This document shows, piece after piece, positions 7,765 through 17,422 of a stretch of DNA of 64,000 nucleotides. Origin of the DNA: Mycobacterium conspicuum. GTDB taxonomy: Bacteria > Actinomycetota > Actinomycetes > Mycobacteriales > Mycobacteriaceae. The number at the start of each line of letters is the position of its first letter. The stretch's first letter is position 1. The notes under the pieces are model-generated. The model saw nothing but the letters and a program-made list of their open reading frames with translations. It ran no database searches and was not told the DNA's origin. The stretch spans positions 4,402,001 through 4,466,000 of the forward strand of contig NZ_AP022613.1 of NCBI RefSeq assembly GCF_010730195.1, in the 5' to 3' direction. The translations under genes were made by a program, and so were the position numbers.

Positions 7765-10700
7765 ATGTCCTATCTCATTGCAGTGCCCGAGCTGGTGGCG
7801 GCGACAGCGGCGGATGTGGCGGGCATCGGCTCGTCACTGACCGCGGCCCATGCGAGCGCCGCGACCCGCACCACCGCGGTGGTGGCCGCCGCCGAAGACG
7901 AGGTGTCGGCGGCGATCGCGTCCCTGTTTTCCGGTCATGCGCGGCAGTACCAGGCGGTCGGCGCGCAGGCGGCGGCGTTTCATGCCGAGTTCGCCCGGGC
8001 GCTGCACGCGGCGGGGGGCGCGTTCGCGGCCGCCGAGGCGGCCAACGCCTCCCCGCTGCAGGCGGCGCTGGCGGCGGTCAACGCGCCCACCGAGGTGCTG
8101 GCGGGGCGCCCGCTGATCGGCAACGGCGCCAACGCGACGACGCCGGGCGGCAACGGCGGCGACGGCGGGATCCTGTTCGGCAACGGCGGTAACGGCGCGG
8201 CCGGTGCGCCGGGGCAGGCGGGCGGCCGGGGCGGCAATGCCGGGCTGTTCGGCCGCGGCGGCAACGGCGGCGCCGGCGGCGTCGGCACCGCGGGCACCCC
8301 GGGCAGCACCGGCCTCACCGGCGCGATCGGCGGCAACGGCGGCAGCGGCGGTACCGGTGGGGCCGGGGGCGCGGGCGGATCCGGCGGGCTGTTCGGCCAA
8401 GGCGGCGCCGGCGGTGCGGGCGGGGTCGGCGGTCAGGGCGGCACCGGGGGCACCGGAGGCGCCGGCGTCGACGCCACGACCGCGGGGGCGACCGGCGGCA
8501 ACGCCGGCAATGGGGGCAACGGCGGCGCCGGCGGCACCGGCGGCGTGGGCGGGGCCGGCGGCAAGGGCGGCATCGGAGGTCACGCCGGCGCCAACGGCGA
8601 CGGCGGCAATGGCGGGGCGGGTGGTGCGGCCGGGATTGGCGGCCAGGGCGGCACCGGCGGCGCCGGCGACGCCGCCACACCCACCGGGGGGATGGGCGGC
8701 GCGGGCGGCGACCCCGGCAGCGCGGGCGGGGGCGGGGCCGGTGGGGCGCGCGGCGGCAGCGGAGCCAGCGCCGGTACCACCGGGGCGACCGGCGCCGCGG
8801 CGACCAGCGGCGGCGACGGCGGCACCGGCGGCGCCGGCTTCAGCCCCACCGGCAGCGGCGACGGCGGCACCGGTGGGGCCGGCGGTCACGGCGGCCAGTA
8901 CGGCCAGGGCGGCACCGGCGGGGCCGGCGGCGACGGCGCGGGCGGCGGCACCGGCGGCACCGGCGGGGCGGGCGGCGACGGCGGTTCGATCGCGGGCAAC
9001 GGCGGCACCGGCGGAACCGGCGGAAACGGCGGGGCGACGGGCAACGGCGGCAACGGCGGGACCGGCGGCACCGGTGTGGTCGGCGGGACGGGCGGCGCCG
9101 GCGGTTCGGGCGGCGCCACCTCGGGCAACGGCGGCAACGGCGGCACCGGCGGCAACGGCGCAACCGCCGGCAACGGCGGGAACGGCGGCAATGCCGTGCT
9201 GGCCGGCAACGGCGGCAACGGCGGGACCGGCGGCGCCGGCACGCCCGGAGTCGACGGCGTCACCGGCAACGACGGCAACGGCACCAACGGGACGGCCGGT
9301 GCCGCCGGCGGCGACGGCGGCGACGGCGGGGCCGGCGGCTCGTCCTCCGGTCACGGCGGCAACGGCGGGGACGGTGGGGCCGGCGGCAACGGCGGCAACG
9401 GCGGCGATGGCGTCGTCGGCGCGGCCGGCGTGGCCGGAGTGAATAACGGCGCGGGCGGCAACGGCGGGAACGGTGGCAACGGGGCCGCCGGCGGCGCCGG
9501 CGGACACGGCGGGGCCGCCGGCACGGCCGCCAACGGCGCCGCGGGCAGCGCCGGCGATGGCGGCGCCGGGGGCCACGGCGGCAACGCCGGCGCGGCCGGC
9601 AACGGCGGCAACGGCGCCGCGGGCACCGCCGCCAACCCAACGGCGGCGCCGGCGGCAACGGCGGCGACCTGGCACCGCGGCGTCCGGCGGCGCTGGCGGC
9701 GCCGCCGGCACCGGCAGCGGCGGCAACGCCGGCGCCACCGGCGCGGCGGGCGTCGTCGTCGGCGGCGGCAACGGCGGCAATGGCGGCGACGGCTTTGCCG
9801 TCACCGCCGCGGGCCAGACCGCCGGAAACGGTGGTGCCGGCGGCAACGGCGGGGCCGCCGGCAGCGGCGGCACCGGCGGGGCCGGCGGCTCGGCCACCGG
9901 CTTCGCCGGCAGTGGCGGCAATGGGGGCAACGGTGGCAACGGCACGAGTGGCGGTGCCGGCGGGGACGGCGGCAACGCCGGCAGCGGCGGCGCCGGCACG
10001 GCCGGCGGGAACGGCGGAGCCGGCGGCACCGCGCTAAGTACTGGTAACGGCGGCGACGGCGGCGCCGGGGGCAACGGCAGCGACGGCGGCGCCGGCGGCG
10101 ACGGCACCGCCGGGGGCAACGGCGGCGCGGGCGGCAACGCGGTGGGGTCAGGCAACGGCGGCGCCGGCGGCGCCGGCGGCACCGGCGGCAAGGGCGGCGA
10201 CGCCCACGACGGCGCGGGCGGCGACGGCGGCGCCGGCGCGGCCGGCGGGAAGGGCGGGGCCGGCGGCAACGCGGGAACCGTCGGTGCTGGCGGCGCCGGC
10301 GGCGCCGGCGGCGACGGCGGCGACGGCGGTAAAGCCGGCGGCGGCCTCGACGGCAGCGGCCTCGACGGCGGCAAGGGCGGTGACGCCGGTGCCGGCGGTG
10401 CCGGCGGCAGCGGCGGCACCGGCGGTTCGACGTCCGGTAACGGCGGCGCCGGCGGCGTCGGCGGCAAGGGCGGCGACGCCGGCGACGGCGGGGACGGCGG
10501 CGCCGGCACCCCGGGCCTGCCCGGGGTGAACAACGGGGCGGGCGGCGACGGCGCCGACGGAGGCGACGGCGGAGCCGGCGGCAACGGCGGGATCGGCGGC
10601 AACGGCGGAACGGCCGCGCACGGCACCGCGGGCGCCAACGGCAACGGCGGAGCCGGCGGCAAGGGCGGCGACCCCGGTAAGGGCGGCGACGGCGGCGACG

Positions 10701-12413
10701 GCGCCGACGGCGTGGCCGGCGTCGCCGGTTCCGGCGGCAACCTCGGGGCCGGCGGCGACGGCGGTAACGGCGCCGACCCGGGCCGCCGGCCGGCGCAGCA
10801 CCCCCGGCCGCGGCGGGACCCCCGGCGCCACCGGCGCCGGCGGCACCCCGGTCACCGACGGCGGCGACGGCGGCAAGGGCGGCGACGGTGTCGACGCCAC
10901 CGCCGCCGGCACCACCGGCGGCAGCGGAGGTAACGGCGGCACCGGCGGCAAGTTCGGCGACGGCGGCGACGGCGGCGACGGTGGCGCCGGCGGGCCCGGC
11001 AAGCTCGGCGCCAACGGCTCCACCCCGGGCAGCCCCGCCGAAGTGGGCGGCACCGGAGGCACCGGCGGCACCGGCGGCAACGGCGGCGACGGCGGCCAAT
11101 TCGGCGATGGCGGTGGCGGCGGCAAGGGCGGCGACGGCGGGACCGGCGGCAACGGCGGCAACGGCGTCAACGCCAGCGACGGCGGCGCGGCGGGCGGCAC
11201 CGGCGGCAACGGCGGCGACGGCGGAACCGGCGGAGCGGGCGGCGCCACCAGCGGCAACGGAGGCGACGGCGGGACCGGCGGCACCGCCGGTAACGGCGGC
11301 AACGGCGGCAACGGTGTCAACGGTGCCGCCGGCACCTCCAACGGCGCCAGCACCGGCGGCAATGGCGGCAGCGCCGGCGGCGGCGGCACCGGCGGCACCG
11401 GAGGCGCGGGCGGGGCCGGCGGCGCCGCGCGCGGCATCGGCATCGCCGGTGGGCAGGGCGACGCCGGCGACGGCGGCGACGGCGGCAACGGCGGCACACC
11501 CGGCAACGGCGGCTCGGGCTTCTCGACCACCTCCGGTGTGAACGGCGGCACCGGCGGAAACGGCGGCACCGGCGGCTTTGGCGGCGCGGGCGGGGCGGGT
11601 GGCACCGGTAATGGCACCGGCGACGGCGGCAACGGCGGCGCCGGCGGCAACGGCACCGACGGCGGCAACGGCGGCGACGGTGGCGCGGCCAGCGCCGGCG
11701 CGGTCAGCAACGGCGCCGGCGGCCGCGGCGGTGACGGCGGCGGCGCCGGCAATGGCGGCACCGGCGGCATCTCCCTGGGCTCGGGCAAGGGCGGCACCGG
11801 CGGCAACGGCGGCACCGCGGGTGACGGCGGGACCGGCGGCAACGGCCCCGACGGCACCAGCGGCACGTTCAACGGCATCAACGGCGGCACCGGCGGCACC
11901 GGCGGAGCCGGCGGCGCCGGCGGCAATGGCGGCAGCGGCGGCAACGCCATCGGCACCGGCAACGGCGGCGCCGGCGGCAACGGCACCAACGCCGGCAACG
12001 GCGGTCACGGCGGCAACGCCGGCAACGGCGGTAACGCCTCCGGCGCCACCGGCAGCGGCGGCAACGGCGGGGCCGGAGGTTCCGGCGGCAACGGCGGCTT
12101 GGGCGGGGGCGCGGGTTTGGGCGGCTCAGCCGTCGGACCGGGCAGCGCGGGCGCCGCCGGAACGCCCGGCAACGGGGGCAAAGGCGCCAACGCCGGCACC
12201 GCGGGCAATGGCGGCGACGGTGGTGACTTCGGCGGTGACGGCGGGCCCGGCGGCACCGGCGGAGCGGGCGGCGATGGCGGCCGCAACGGTGGCGGTGGCG
12301 CGGGTGGATCGGGCGGCAGCGGGACCGCCGGCGGCGCTCCGGGGACCGGAACCGTTCAGAATGGACACACCGGGAGCACCGGGGCCAACGGGTCAACCGG
12401 CAACCACGGCTGA
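7765..12413 (+). pseudogene. PE_PGRS family gene, interrupted by three single-base frameshifts
   Basis: The gene starts at ATG 7765 with GGAGG at 7754-7758. Residues 1-95 form a PE domain (MSYLIAVPEL, PE at residues 8-9). The position of the usual YxxxE secretion motif reads F87-A-A-A-E91. Gly-Gly-Ala/Asn repeats follow to the TGA at 12411-12413. The PGRS reading frame is lost and regained: a missing C in the CCC run at 9636-9638 (AACCCAAC where other copies read AACCCCAAC), a second missing base at 9668-9669, and an extra base near 10778-10782 in CCCGGG. Corrected, the product would be about 1549 residues. The PGRS pattern stays intact on both sides of each break, so recent mutation or assembly error in GC-rich repeats is more likely than old decay. 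If real, the protein ends at 10047 with an Arg-rich tail. Confidence 0.75.
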
Positions 12414-12428
12414 TACCGGTTGAGACGC

Positions 12429-14615
12429 TCAGGCGTTCAGCACCCGCTCGCCGATGACCCGTTCATCGCGCAGGCTGGCCAGCTCGTCGTTGGAAAGCCC
12501 TAGGGCACGCAAGATCTCGTCGTTGTGCTGCCCCAGCGTCGGCGCGGCCGCGCGGTGATGCGTCGGCGGCCCAGGGGTGATGCGAAACGGCCAGCCCGGA
12601 TAGCGGTGGGCGCCGGTGATCGGACGCTCGAATTCCTCGTAGAAGCCCCGCGCGTCGAGCTGGGGGATGCCGTACATGTGCTCACCGGTGATCACCCGCT
12701 CCGCTGGAATTCCCTGGGCCCGAAGGGTTTTCCCGATCACGTCGCAAGACTGCGTTCGAGTCCAGCCGGCGACGAGCTCGTCGAACACGTCGTGATTGAC
12801 GGCATCGTCGCCGGGCACCGACAGCGCGACCCACACCCCGTCTTCGTTGGTCGGATACACCCCCTGCAGGAACCCGCGCTGGCGGTTGCCTTCCCGTTGC
12901 GGCACAACCCCGTTGATCGAATACTCGATCACCGGCTCGGCCGTCACACACGCCGCGACCTCGATCTGAGCCACCTCGATGAGCTGGCCCTCCCCGGTGT
13001 GACGGCGGTGTTCGAGTGCGGCCAGCAGAGCCACGCCCGCGTGCACGCCGACGATCGGATCCGCGGGCCCTTGCGGGTTGCACGGCGGCCCGTCCGGATA
13101 GCCGGTGACCGCCGACATCCCGGCGGTCTGCTCGAAATTCAACGCCCAGCCGACGTAGTCTCGCCAGGGTCCGTGCAACCCGAAACCCGGCATGCGGACC
13201 ATGATCACGTCGGGCTTCAACGCGACCAGCGACTCGTAGTCCAAACCGAACTGCTCCACCACGCGCGGCGAGAAGTTCTCCACGACGACGTCGGCCTGCG
13301 CGGCCAGTCGGCGCGCGATCTCGCGGCCCCGCTGCGAGGTGAGGTCGAGGGTGAGGTCGCGCTTGTTGAGGTTGGTGGCCTGCCACAGCCCGCTGCGCTC
13401 ATACCAGTCGTCGCCCTCGAACGGAAAAGCGCCCGAGTAGCGAAACCCGTCCGGCCGCTGGATGGACTCGACCTTGACGATGTCGGCGCCGAACGCGCCC
13501 AGGTAGCAGGTCAGATAGGCCCCGGCCCAAAAGGTGCTCAGGTCAAGGACTTTCAGTCCCGCGAAGGGCCGTTCGGTTCGTGAACCGAACGGCACTGCGA
13601 TTTCCGGGCCCCGATTTCGCAGTGTGGTTCGGTTCGCGGCACTGCTGAACCGAAACGCCTTGCCCGGGCGCCGGAAGCCGGCCTGCTCGACGAAGAAGCC
13701 GCGCTTGGCGTATTGCGGACAGTCCAGAATCGTGGCGCCGTCGTTGACCGGGGAGGCCGGGATGCGCATCGCCTGCGCCAGTTCGACGATCTCGGTGACG
13801 GTCTGCTCCGCCAGCACCGGCTCGGCGCGCGCGTAGAACTCGGCGCGCTCCGGGCCGCCCATCATGATCGGGATTTGCTGCTCGGCGAACTCGGGTAGCC
13901 CCAGCATTTCGCACACGTCCAGCCAGTGCTGACCCGTCAGGCAGTTGATCCCCACCCAGCCGTCGGCGGCGCGCATAACCCCCAGCATGGGGGCTCCCCG
14001 AGCGTTGGTGGGCAAGCCGAGGCTGTGCATCTTTTCCGCCAGCAGCATGGGATACGGCAGCGTCGCGAGCAACGCCTCCAGCGACGAAACATCAACCTGG
14101 ACAACCTGATCGGACGCACAACGCAGCGCCGTCAGCGCGCCCAACGCGCCGTAGGCGCCCGCCACGTACTCGGCGATCCGCGCGCCGACCTGCACCGGCG
14201 GGCGGTCCGGATCGCGCGCGCTGACCCAGCCCGACGCGGCCTGCAGGGTCAGCGACGTCGCCGGCCGGTCCCGCCACGGCCCGGACTGCCCGAAGGGCGA
14301 GATGCGCAGCAGCACCTGCCTGTCGAGATCCTCGACATCGAACCCCAACGCTTCCAGCGCCCCCGGGCCCAAATTCTCCACCACCACATCCGCCCGCTCG
14401 ATCAGCGCGCGGGCATCCTCCAGCGCCGCAATTCGCTTGCCGGCGTTGAGGTACTCGAACAAGCCGCCGCTGCCCCAGTCGCGCAGGCGGTCGCCGTTCG
14501 GCGGCTCTATTTTGGTGACCTCGGCCCCGAGGTCGACGAAAAGTTTTGCGGCGTAAGGACCTGAGATCTCTTCGGTGATTTCGACGACGGACAGCCCCGC
14601 GAGGGGTCCGGTCAC
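12429..14615 (-). CDS. CaiB/BaiF (family III) CoA-transferase, two-domain
   Basis: About 728 residues containing two complete family III CoA-transferase domains in tandem: domain 1 from GPLAGLSVVEITEEISGPYA and domain 2 from PFAGLKVLDLSTFWAGAY. Such enzymes move CoA between acyl donors and acceptors; fused tandem copies form the usual intertwined dimer from one chain. The residue aligned by eye with the catalytic Asp of the formyl-CoA transferase family is Glu in both halves (VDVSSLEA and IEVAQIEV), which is seen in some subfamilies. The start is GTG 14615, overlapping the ALDH stop (GTGA). The longer upstream frame lies inside the ALDH gene. The interdomain linker is encoded by a palindromic repeat (13571-13635). 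Its probable job is to load the acid made by the adjacent aldehyde dehydrogenase onto CoA. Confidence 0.88.
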   Translation of the reverse strand: MTGPLAGLSVVEITEEISGPYAAKLFVDLGAEVTKIEPPNGDRLRDWGSGGLFEYLNAGKRIAALEDARALIERADVVVENLGPGALEALGFDVEDLDRQVLLRISPFGQSGPWRDRPATSLTLQAASGWVSARDPDRPPVQVGARIAEYVAGAYGALGALTALRCASDQVVQVDVSSLEALLATLPYPMLLAEKMHSLGLPTNARGAPMLGVMRAADGWVGINCLTGQHWLDVCEMLGLPEFAEQQIPIMMGGPERAEFYARAEPVLAEQTVTEIVELAQAMRIPASPVNDGATILDCPQYAKRGFFVEQAGFRRPGKAFRFSSAANRTTLRNRGPEIAVPFGSRTERPFAGLKVLDLSTFWAGAYLTCYLGAFGADIVKVESIQRPDGFRYSGAFPFEGDDWYERSGLWQATNLNKRDLTLDLTSQRGREIARRLAAQADVVVENFSPRVVEQFGLDYESLVALKPDVIMVRMPGFGLHGPWRDYVGWALNFEQTAGMSAVTGYPDGPPCNPQGPADPIVGVHAGVALLAALEHRRHTGEGQLIEVAQIEVAACVTAEPVIEYSINGVVPQREGNRQRGFLQGVYPTNEDGVWVALSVPGDDAVNHDVFDELVAGWTRTQSCDVIGKTLRAQGIPAERVITGEHMYGIPQLDARGFYEEFERPITGAHRYPGWPFRITPGPPTHHRAAAPTLGQHNDEILRALGLSNDELASLRDERVIGERVLNA
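13571..13635. repeat. Nested palindromic repeat inside the CoA-transferase coding sequence
   Basis: GTTCGGTTC (13571-13579) is followed two bases later by its complement GAACCGAAC (13582-13590), and the first sequence recurs at 13627-13635. Between them lies a second inverted repeat, CACTGCGA (13593-13600) with TCGCAGTG (13617-13624). The element codes for the linker between the two transferase domains without breaking the frame. The segment ATTTCGCAGTGTGGTT also occurs in the intergenic palindrome near 51400, which suggests a shared mobile or repeated sequence family. Confidence 0.65.
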
Positions 14616-16075
14616 GCGGGGACCCCGATGGCCATCGCCTCCATGTACTGGTGCAGCCCACCGAGGCCGCCGCCCTCGCGCCCCAACCCGCTCAGCTTGA
14701 AGCCGCCGAACGGCGCGCCGCCGGGACCGCAGCCGTTGACCGCGACCTGGCCGGTGCGGATCCGGCGGGCCACGCCGACGGCGCGATCCACGTCGCCGCC
14801 CCACACCGCGCCGGAAAGCCCGTACTGCGAGTTGTTCGCGATCGCGACGGCGTCGTCGTCGTCGCGGTAGCGCAGCACGGATAGCACCGGCCCGAACACT
14901 TCCTCCTGCGCGATCGTCGAATCCGGCTCGACGCCGGTGAGAACCGTTGGCTCGAAATAGAATCCGACGTCCAGGCCGGCGGGGCGGCCACCGCCGGTGG
15001 CCAGCTTGGCCCCGTCGTGCACGGCGCCGTCGACGTGCGCCTGCACCCGGTCGCGCTGCGCGGCGCTGATCAGCGGGCCCATCTGCACGCCGGGATCGGT
15101 GGGATCGCCGACCTTGACATCACGGGCCAGCGCCACCAGCCGGTCCACCACGTCGTCGTGCAGCGAGTCGGGCAGCAGCAGCCGGCTGTGCAGGATGCAG
15201 GCCTGCCCGGCGTGCAGCGAGCAGGAGTCGAACAGCATCTGCTGCAGCATCTCGTCGGTGACCTGCGTGTCGTCCAGCACGATGCTGGCCGACTTGCCGC
15301 CCAGCTCCAGCAGGATCCGCTTCATGGTGTCGCCCGCCGCCGACATGACCTGCCGCCCGACCAGCGAGCTGCCGGTGAAGCTGACCATGTCGATCCGCGG
15401 GTCGGTGGTCAGTAGCCGAGCGGCCTCGACGCTCGACGGCGTGACGACGTTGACCACACCCGGCGGGATGTCGGTGTGCTCGTCGATGAGGCGCGCCAAC
15501 GCCAACCCGGCCAGCGGGGTCAGCGGCGACGGCTTGAGCACGACCGTATTGCCCGCGGCCAGTGCGTGATTCAGCTTCATCACGTTGAGGCAATGCGGGA
15601 AGTTCCACGGCGTCAGGACCGAGACCACGCCGAGCGGCTGGTGACTCAGCAGCGTGGTGCCGGCGCTCATTCCGCTCACCGCCTCCTCGCCCAGTTGGGT
15701 GGCGAGTTGGGCGGCGTGCATGGTCATGTAGGCCGCACCGTCGATCTGCATCATCCGCTCGTTGCCGGTGCAGCCCCATTCGACCTGCGACAGCGCGTAG
15801 AAATCGTCGGCGTGCTTCAGCAACGCGTCGCTGAGCTGGTTGAGGCAGCCGGCGCGGTCCGCGCCGCTCATCGCGCCCCACGGCCCGTCGTCGAAGGCGC
15901 GCCGCGCGGCCGCGATCGCCTCGCCGACCTGGCCGACGCTGGCGTCGGGCGCCGACGCGATGACGGCCTCGCTGGCCGGGGAGACGTCGTCGTAGCGACC
16001 GTCTTCGGGCTCGACCCACCGCCCGTCGATGTAGAGCTGATACGTGTCAACAAGGGCGGGTCGTGACTCAGCCAT
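14612..16075 (-). CDS. Aldehyde dehydrogenase (NAD(P)+-dependent)
   Basis: A 487-residue ALDH-superfamily enzyme oxidising an aldehyde to a carboxylate. Visible are the cofactor-binding run TPWNFP and KPSPLTP, the general-base Glu in LELGGKS (near residue 253), the nucleophilic Cys in HAGQACI (near 287), and the C-terminal EEVFGPV and PFGGFKLSG motifs. The start chosen is ATG 16075, eight bases after TGAGGA; an in-frame ATG 12 bases upstream has no ribosome site. It overlaps the CoA-transferase by 4 nt (GTGA), so the two form an operon divergent from the P450-led operon. It probably acts on an aldehyde formed by the cluster's alcohol dehydrogenase or P450; that is inferred. Confidence 0.9.
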   Translation of the reverse strand: MAESRPALVDTYQLYIDGRWVEPEDGRYDDVSPASEAVIASAPDASVGQVGEAIAAARRAFDDGPWGAMSGADRAGCLNQLSDALLKHADDFYALSQVEWGCTGNERMMQIDGAAYMTMHAAQLATQLGEEAVSGMSAGTTLLSHQPLGVVSVLTPWNFPHCLNVMKLNHALAAGNTVVLKPSPLTPLAGLALARLIDEHTDIPPGVVNVVTPSSVEAARLLTTDPRIDMVSFTGSSLVGRQVMSAAGDTMKRILLELGGKSASIVLDDTQVTDEMLQQMLFDSCSLHAGQACILHSRLLLPDSLHDDVVDRLVALARDVKVGDPTDPGVQMGPLISAAQRDRVQAHVDGAVHDGAKLATGGGRPAGLDVGFYFEPTVLTGVEPDSTIAQEEVFGPVLSVLRYRDDDDAVAIANNSQYGLSGAVWGGDVDRAVGVARRIRTGQVAVNGCGPGGAPFGGFKLSGLGREGGGLGGLHQYMEAMAIGVPA

Positions 16076-16110
16076 GCGATTCCTCACCGTGATCGGTCAT
16101 CTAATGGTCT

Positions 16111-16120
16111 GGTGTACACC
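16111..16120. promoter_or_regulatory. Perfect palindrome GGTGTACACC upstream of the ALDH gene
   Basis: This 10-bp perfect palindrome sits 35 bp upstream of the ALDH start in the 171-bp divergent promoter region. Its position would overlap the leader or promoter of the leftward operon, as expected for a repressor operator. No second exact copy was noticed in the window. Confidence 0.4.
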
Positions 16121-16204
16121 CGTCGCGCAGCGGCGTCAATGATCGTCTCCGTGAATTCCGGGCGTTGACAGCAAGATGCGCCTCAGGGTAGACACATCTC
16201 GCAA

Positions 16205-16225
16205 GACAGATTGCTCGAATCTGTC
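16205..16225. promoter_or_regulatory. Perfect 8-5-8 inverted repeat, probable TetR-family operator
   Basis: GACAGATT (16205-16212), spacer GCTCG, AATCTGTC (16218-16225). Both arms match perfectly. The element ends 21 bp before the P450 start codon and just upstream of its AGGAGG site. The size and symmetry suit a TetR dimer; the tetR gene at the end of the same operon (23541) is the obvious candidate to bind it. The binding partner is inferred. Confidence 0.55.
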
Positions 16226-16246
16226 GGATTCCCCAGGAGGGCAGCC

Positions 16247-17422
16247 GTGCAGACCACATTCCCGCTGCACTCGCCCGACTTCTACGCCGGCGACCCCTAC
16301 CCCGCCTACCGTGAGCTGCGCACCACCGCGCCGGTGTGCTGGAACGACGTGACCAACTTTTGGGCGCTGTTGAAGTACGAGGACATCCGCTTCGTGTCCA
16401 GCAACCCGGCGCTGTTCTCCTCGACCAAGGGCATCACCATCCCGGATCCGGCGATGCCGAGCCCGGTCCAGGAGGGCAGCCTGATCTTCACCGACCCGCC
16501 GCGGCACCGGCAGCTGCGCAAGCTGATCAACTCCGGCTTCACCCGTCGTCGCGTCGCCGTGCTGGAGCCGAAGATTCGCGAGATCGTCCGCGGGATTCTC
16601 GACGGCATCGAGCCCGGGTCGGTGCACGAGTTCGCCGAGCAGATCGCCGCGCCGCTGCCGACCCGGATGATCGCCGAGCTGATCGGCGCCCCGCCCGACG
16701 ACTGGGAACAGTTCCGCGCTTGGTCGGACGCGGCCACCGGGAACGCCGACCCCGAGATCGAATTGGACCCGTTGGTGGCGATGGGCCAGCTGTTCGAGTA
16801 CTTCCAGAAGCTGATCGCGTCCCGCCGCGCCGAGCCACGCAGCGACATGCTGTCGGTGCTGGCCGAGGCCGAGATCGACGGCGACCGGCTCACCGACGAG
16901 GACCTGCTCAACTTCGCGTTTCTGTTGCTGGTCGCCGGCAACGAGACCACCCGCAACCTCATCGCGCTGGGCACCCTGGCGCTCATCGAGCACCCCGAGC
17001 AGCGCCGCCTCCTCGTCGAGGACCGGTCGCTGATCCCCGGCGCCGTGGAGGAGATGCTGCGGTGGAACAGCCCGGTGGTGCACATGGCCCGCGCCGCGAC
17101 GGCCGACATCGAGATCCGCGGTCAGCTGATCCGCGCCGGCGACGTGGTGGTGATGCTCTACCAGTCGGCCAACCGCGACGAGGAGATTTTCGGCCCCGAC
17201 TCCGAGGAGTTCAAGGTGACCCGCCACCCCAACCCGCACATCGCGTTCGGGTGCGGCGAACATTCCTGCGTCGGTGCGCAATTGGCGCGCCTGGAGGCGA
17301 CGGTGCTGTTCGACGAGTTGCTGCGGCGCTTCCCCCGCCTCGAACTGGCCGGCGCCGTGGATCGGATGCGGGCCACCATGGTGCCCGGGGTGAAGCGGAT
17401 GCCGGTTCGGCTGGGGGCCTGA
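16247..17422 (+). CDS. Cytochrome P450 (first gene of igr-like operon)
   Basis: A 391-residue soluble bacterial P450. Visible are the I-helix oxygen-activation motif AGNETT (residues 230-235), the K-helix ExxR as EMLR (269-272), and the heme-ligand loop FGCGEHSCVG with the axial Cys at 341. The start is GTG 16247, seven bases after AGGAGG; the frame extends upstream but lacks a better start. The stop overlaps the next gene by one base (TGATG), so translation is coupled to the acyl-CoA dehydrogenase. In the igr operon, CYP125 occupies this same first position and oxidises the sterol side-chain terminus. This enzyme is shorter and need not share that substrate. It probably hydroxylates a polycyclic or branched hydrophobic compound to open it to beta-oxidation. 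Confidence 0.9.
   Translation: MQTTFPLHSPDFYAGDPYPAYRELRTTAPVCWNDVTNFWALLKYEDIRFVSSNPALFSSTKGITIPDPAMPSPVQEGSLIFTDPPRHRQLRKLINSGFTRRRVAVLEPKIREIVRGILDGIEPGSVHEFAEQIAAPLPTRMIAELIGAPPDDWEQFRAWSDAATGNADPEIELDPLVAMGQLFEYFQKLIASRRAEPRSDMLSVLAEAEIDGDRLTDEDLLNFAFLLLVAGNETTRNLIALGTLALIEHPEQRRLLVEDRSLIPGAVEEMLRWNSPVVHMARAATADIEIRGQLIRAGDVVVMLYQSANRDEEIFGPDSEEFKVTRHPNPHIAFGCGEHSCVGAQLARLEATVLFDELLRRFPRLELAGAVDRMRATMVPGVKRMPVRLGA

Noticed and set aside
7834..12008. Very long minus-strand frames (up to about 970 codons) antisense to the large PE_PGRS gene
   Set aside because: The Pro/Ala- or Arg-rich translations are the mirror of GGC-GGC-AAC repeats; stop codons are rare in any frame of such DNA and there are no start signals.
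12423..12437. ACGC-TCAG-GCGT hairpin as a terminator between the PE_PGRS gene and the CoA-transferase gene
   Set aside because: Only four paired bases and partly inside the CoA-transferase stop region; too weak to call.
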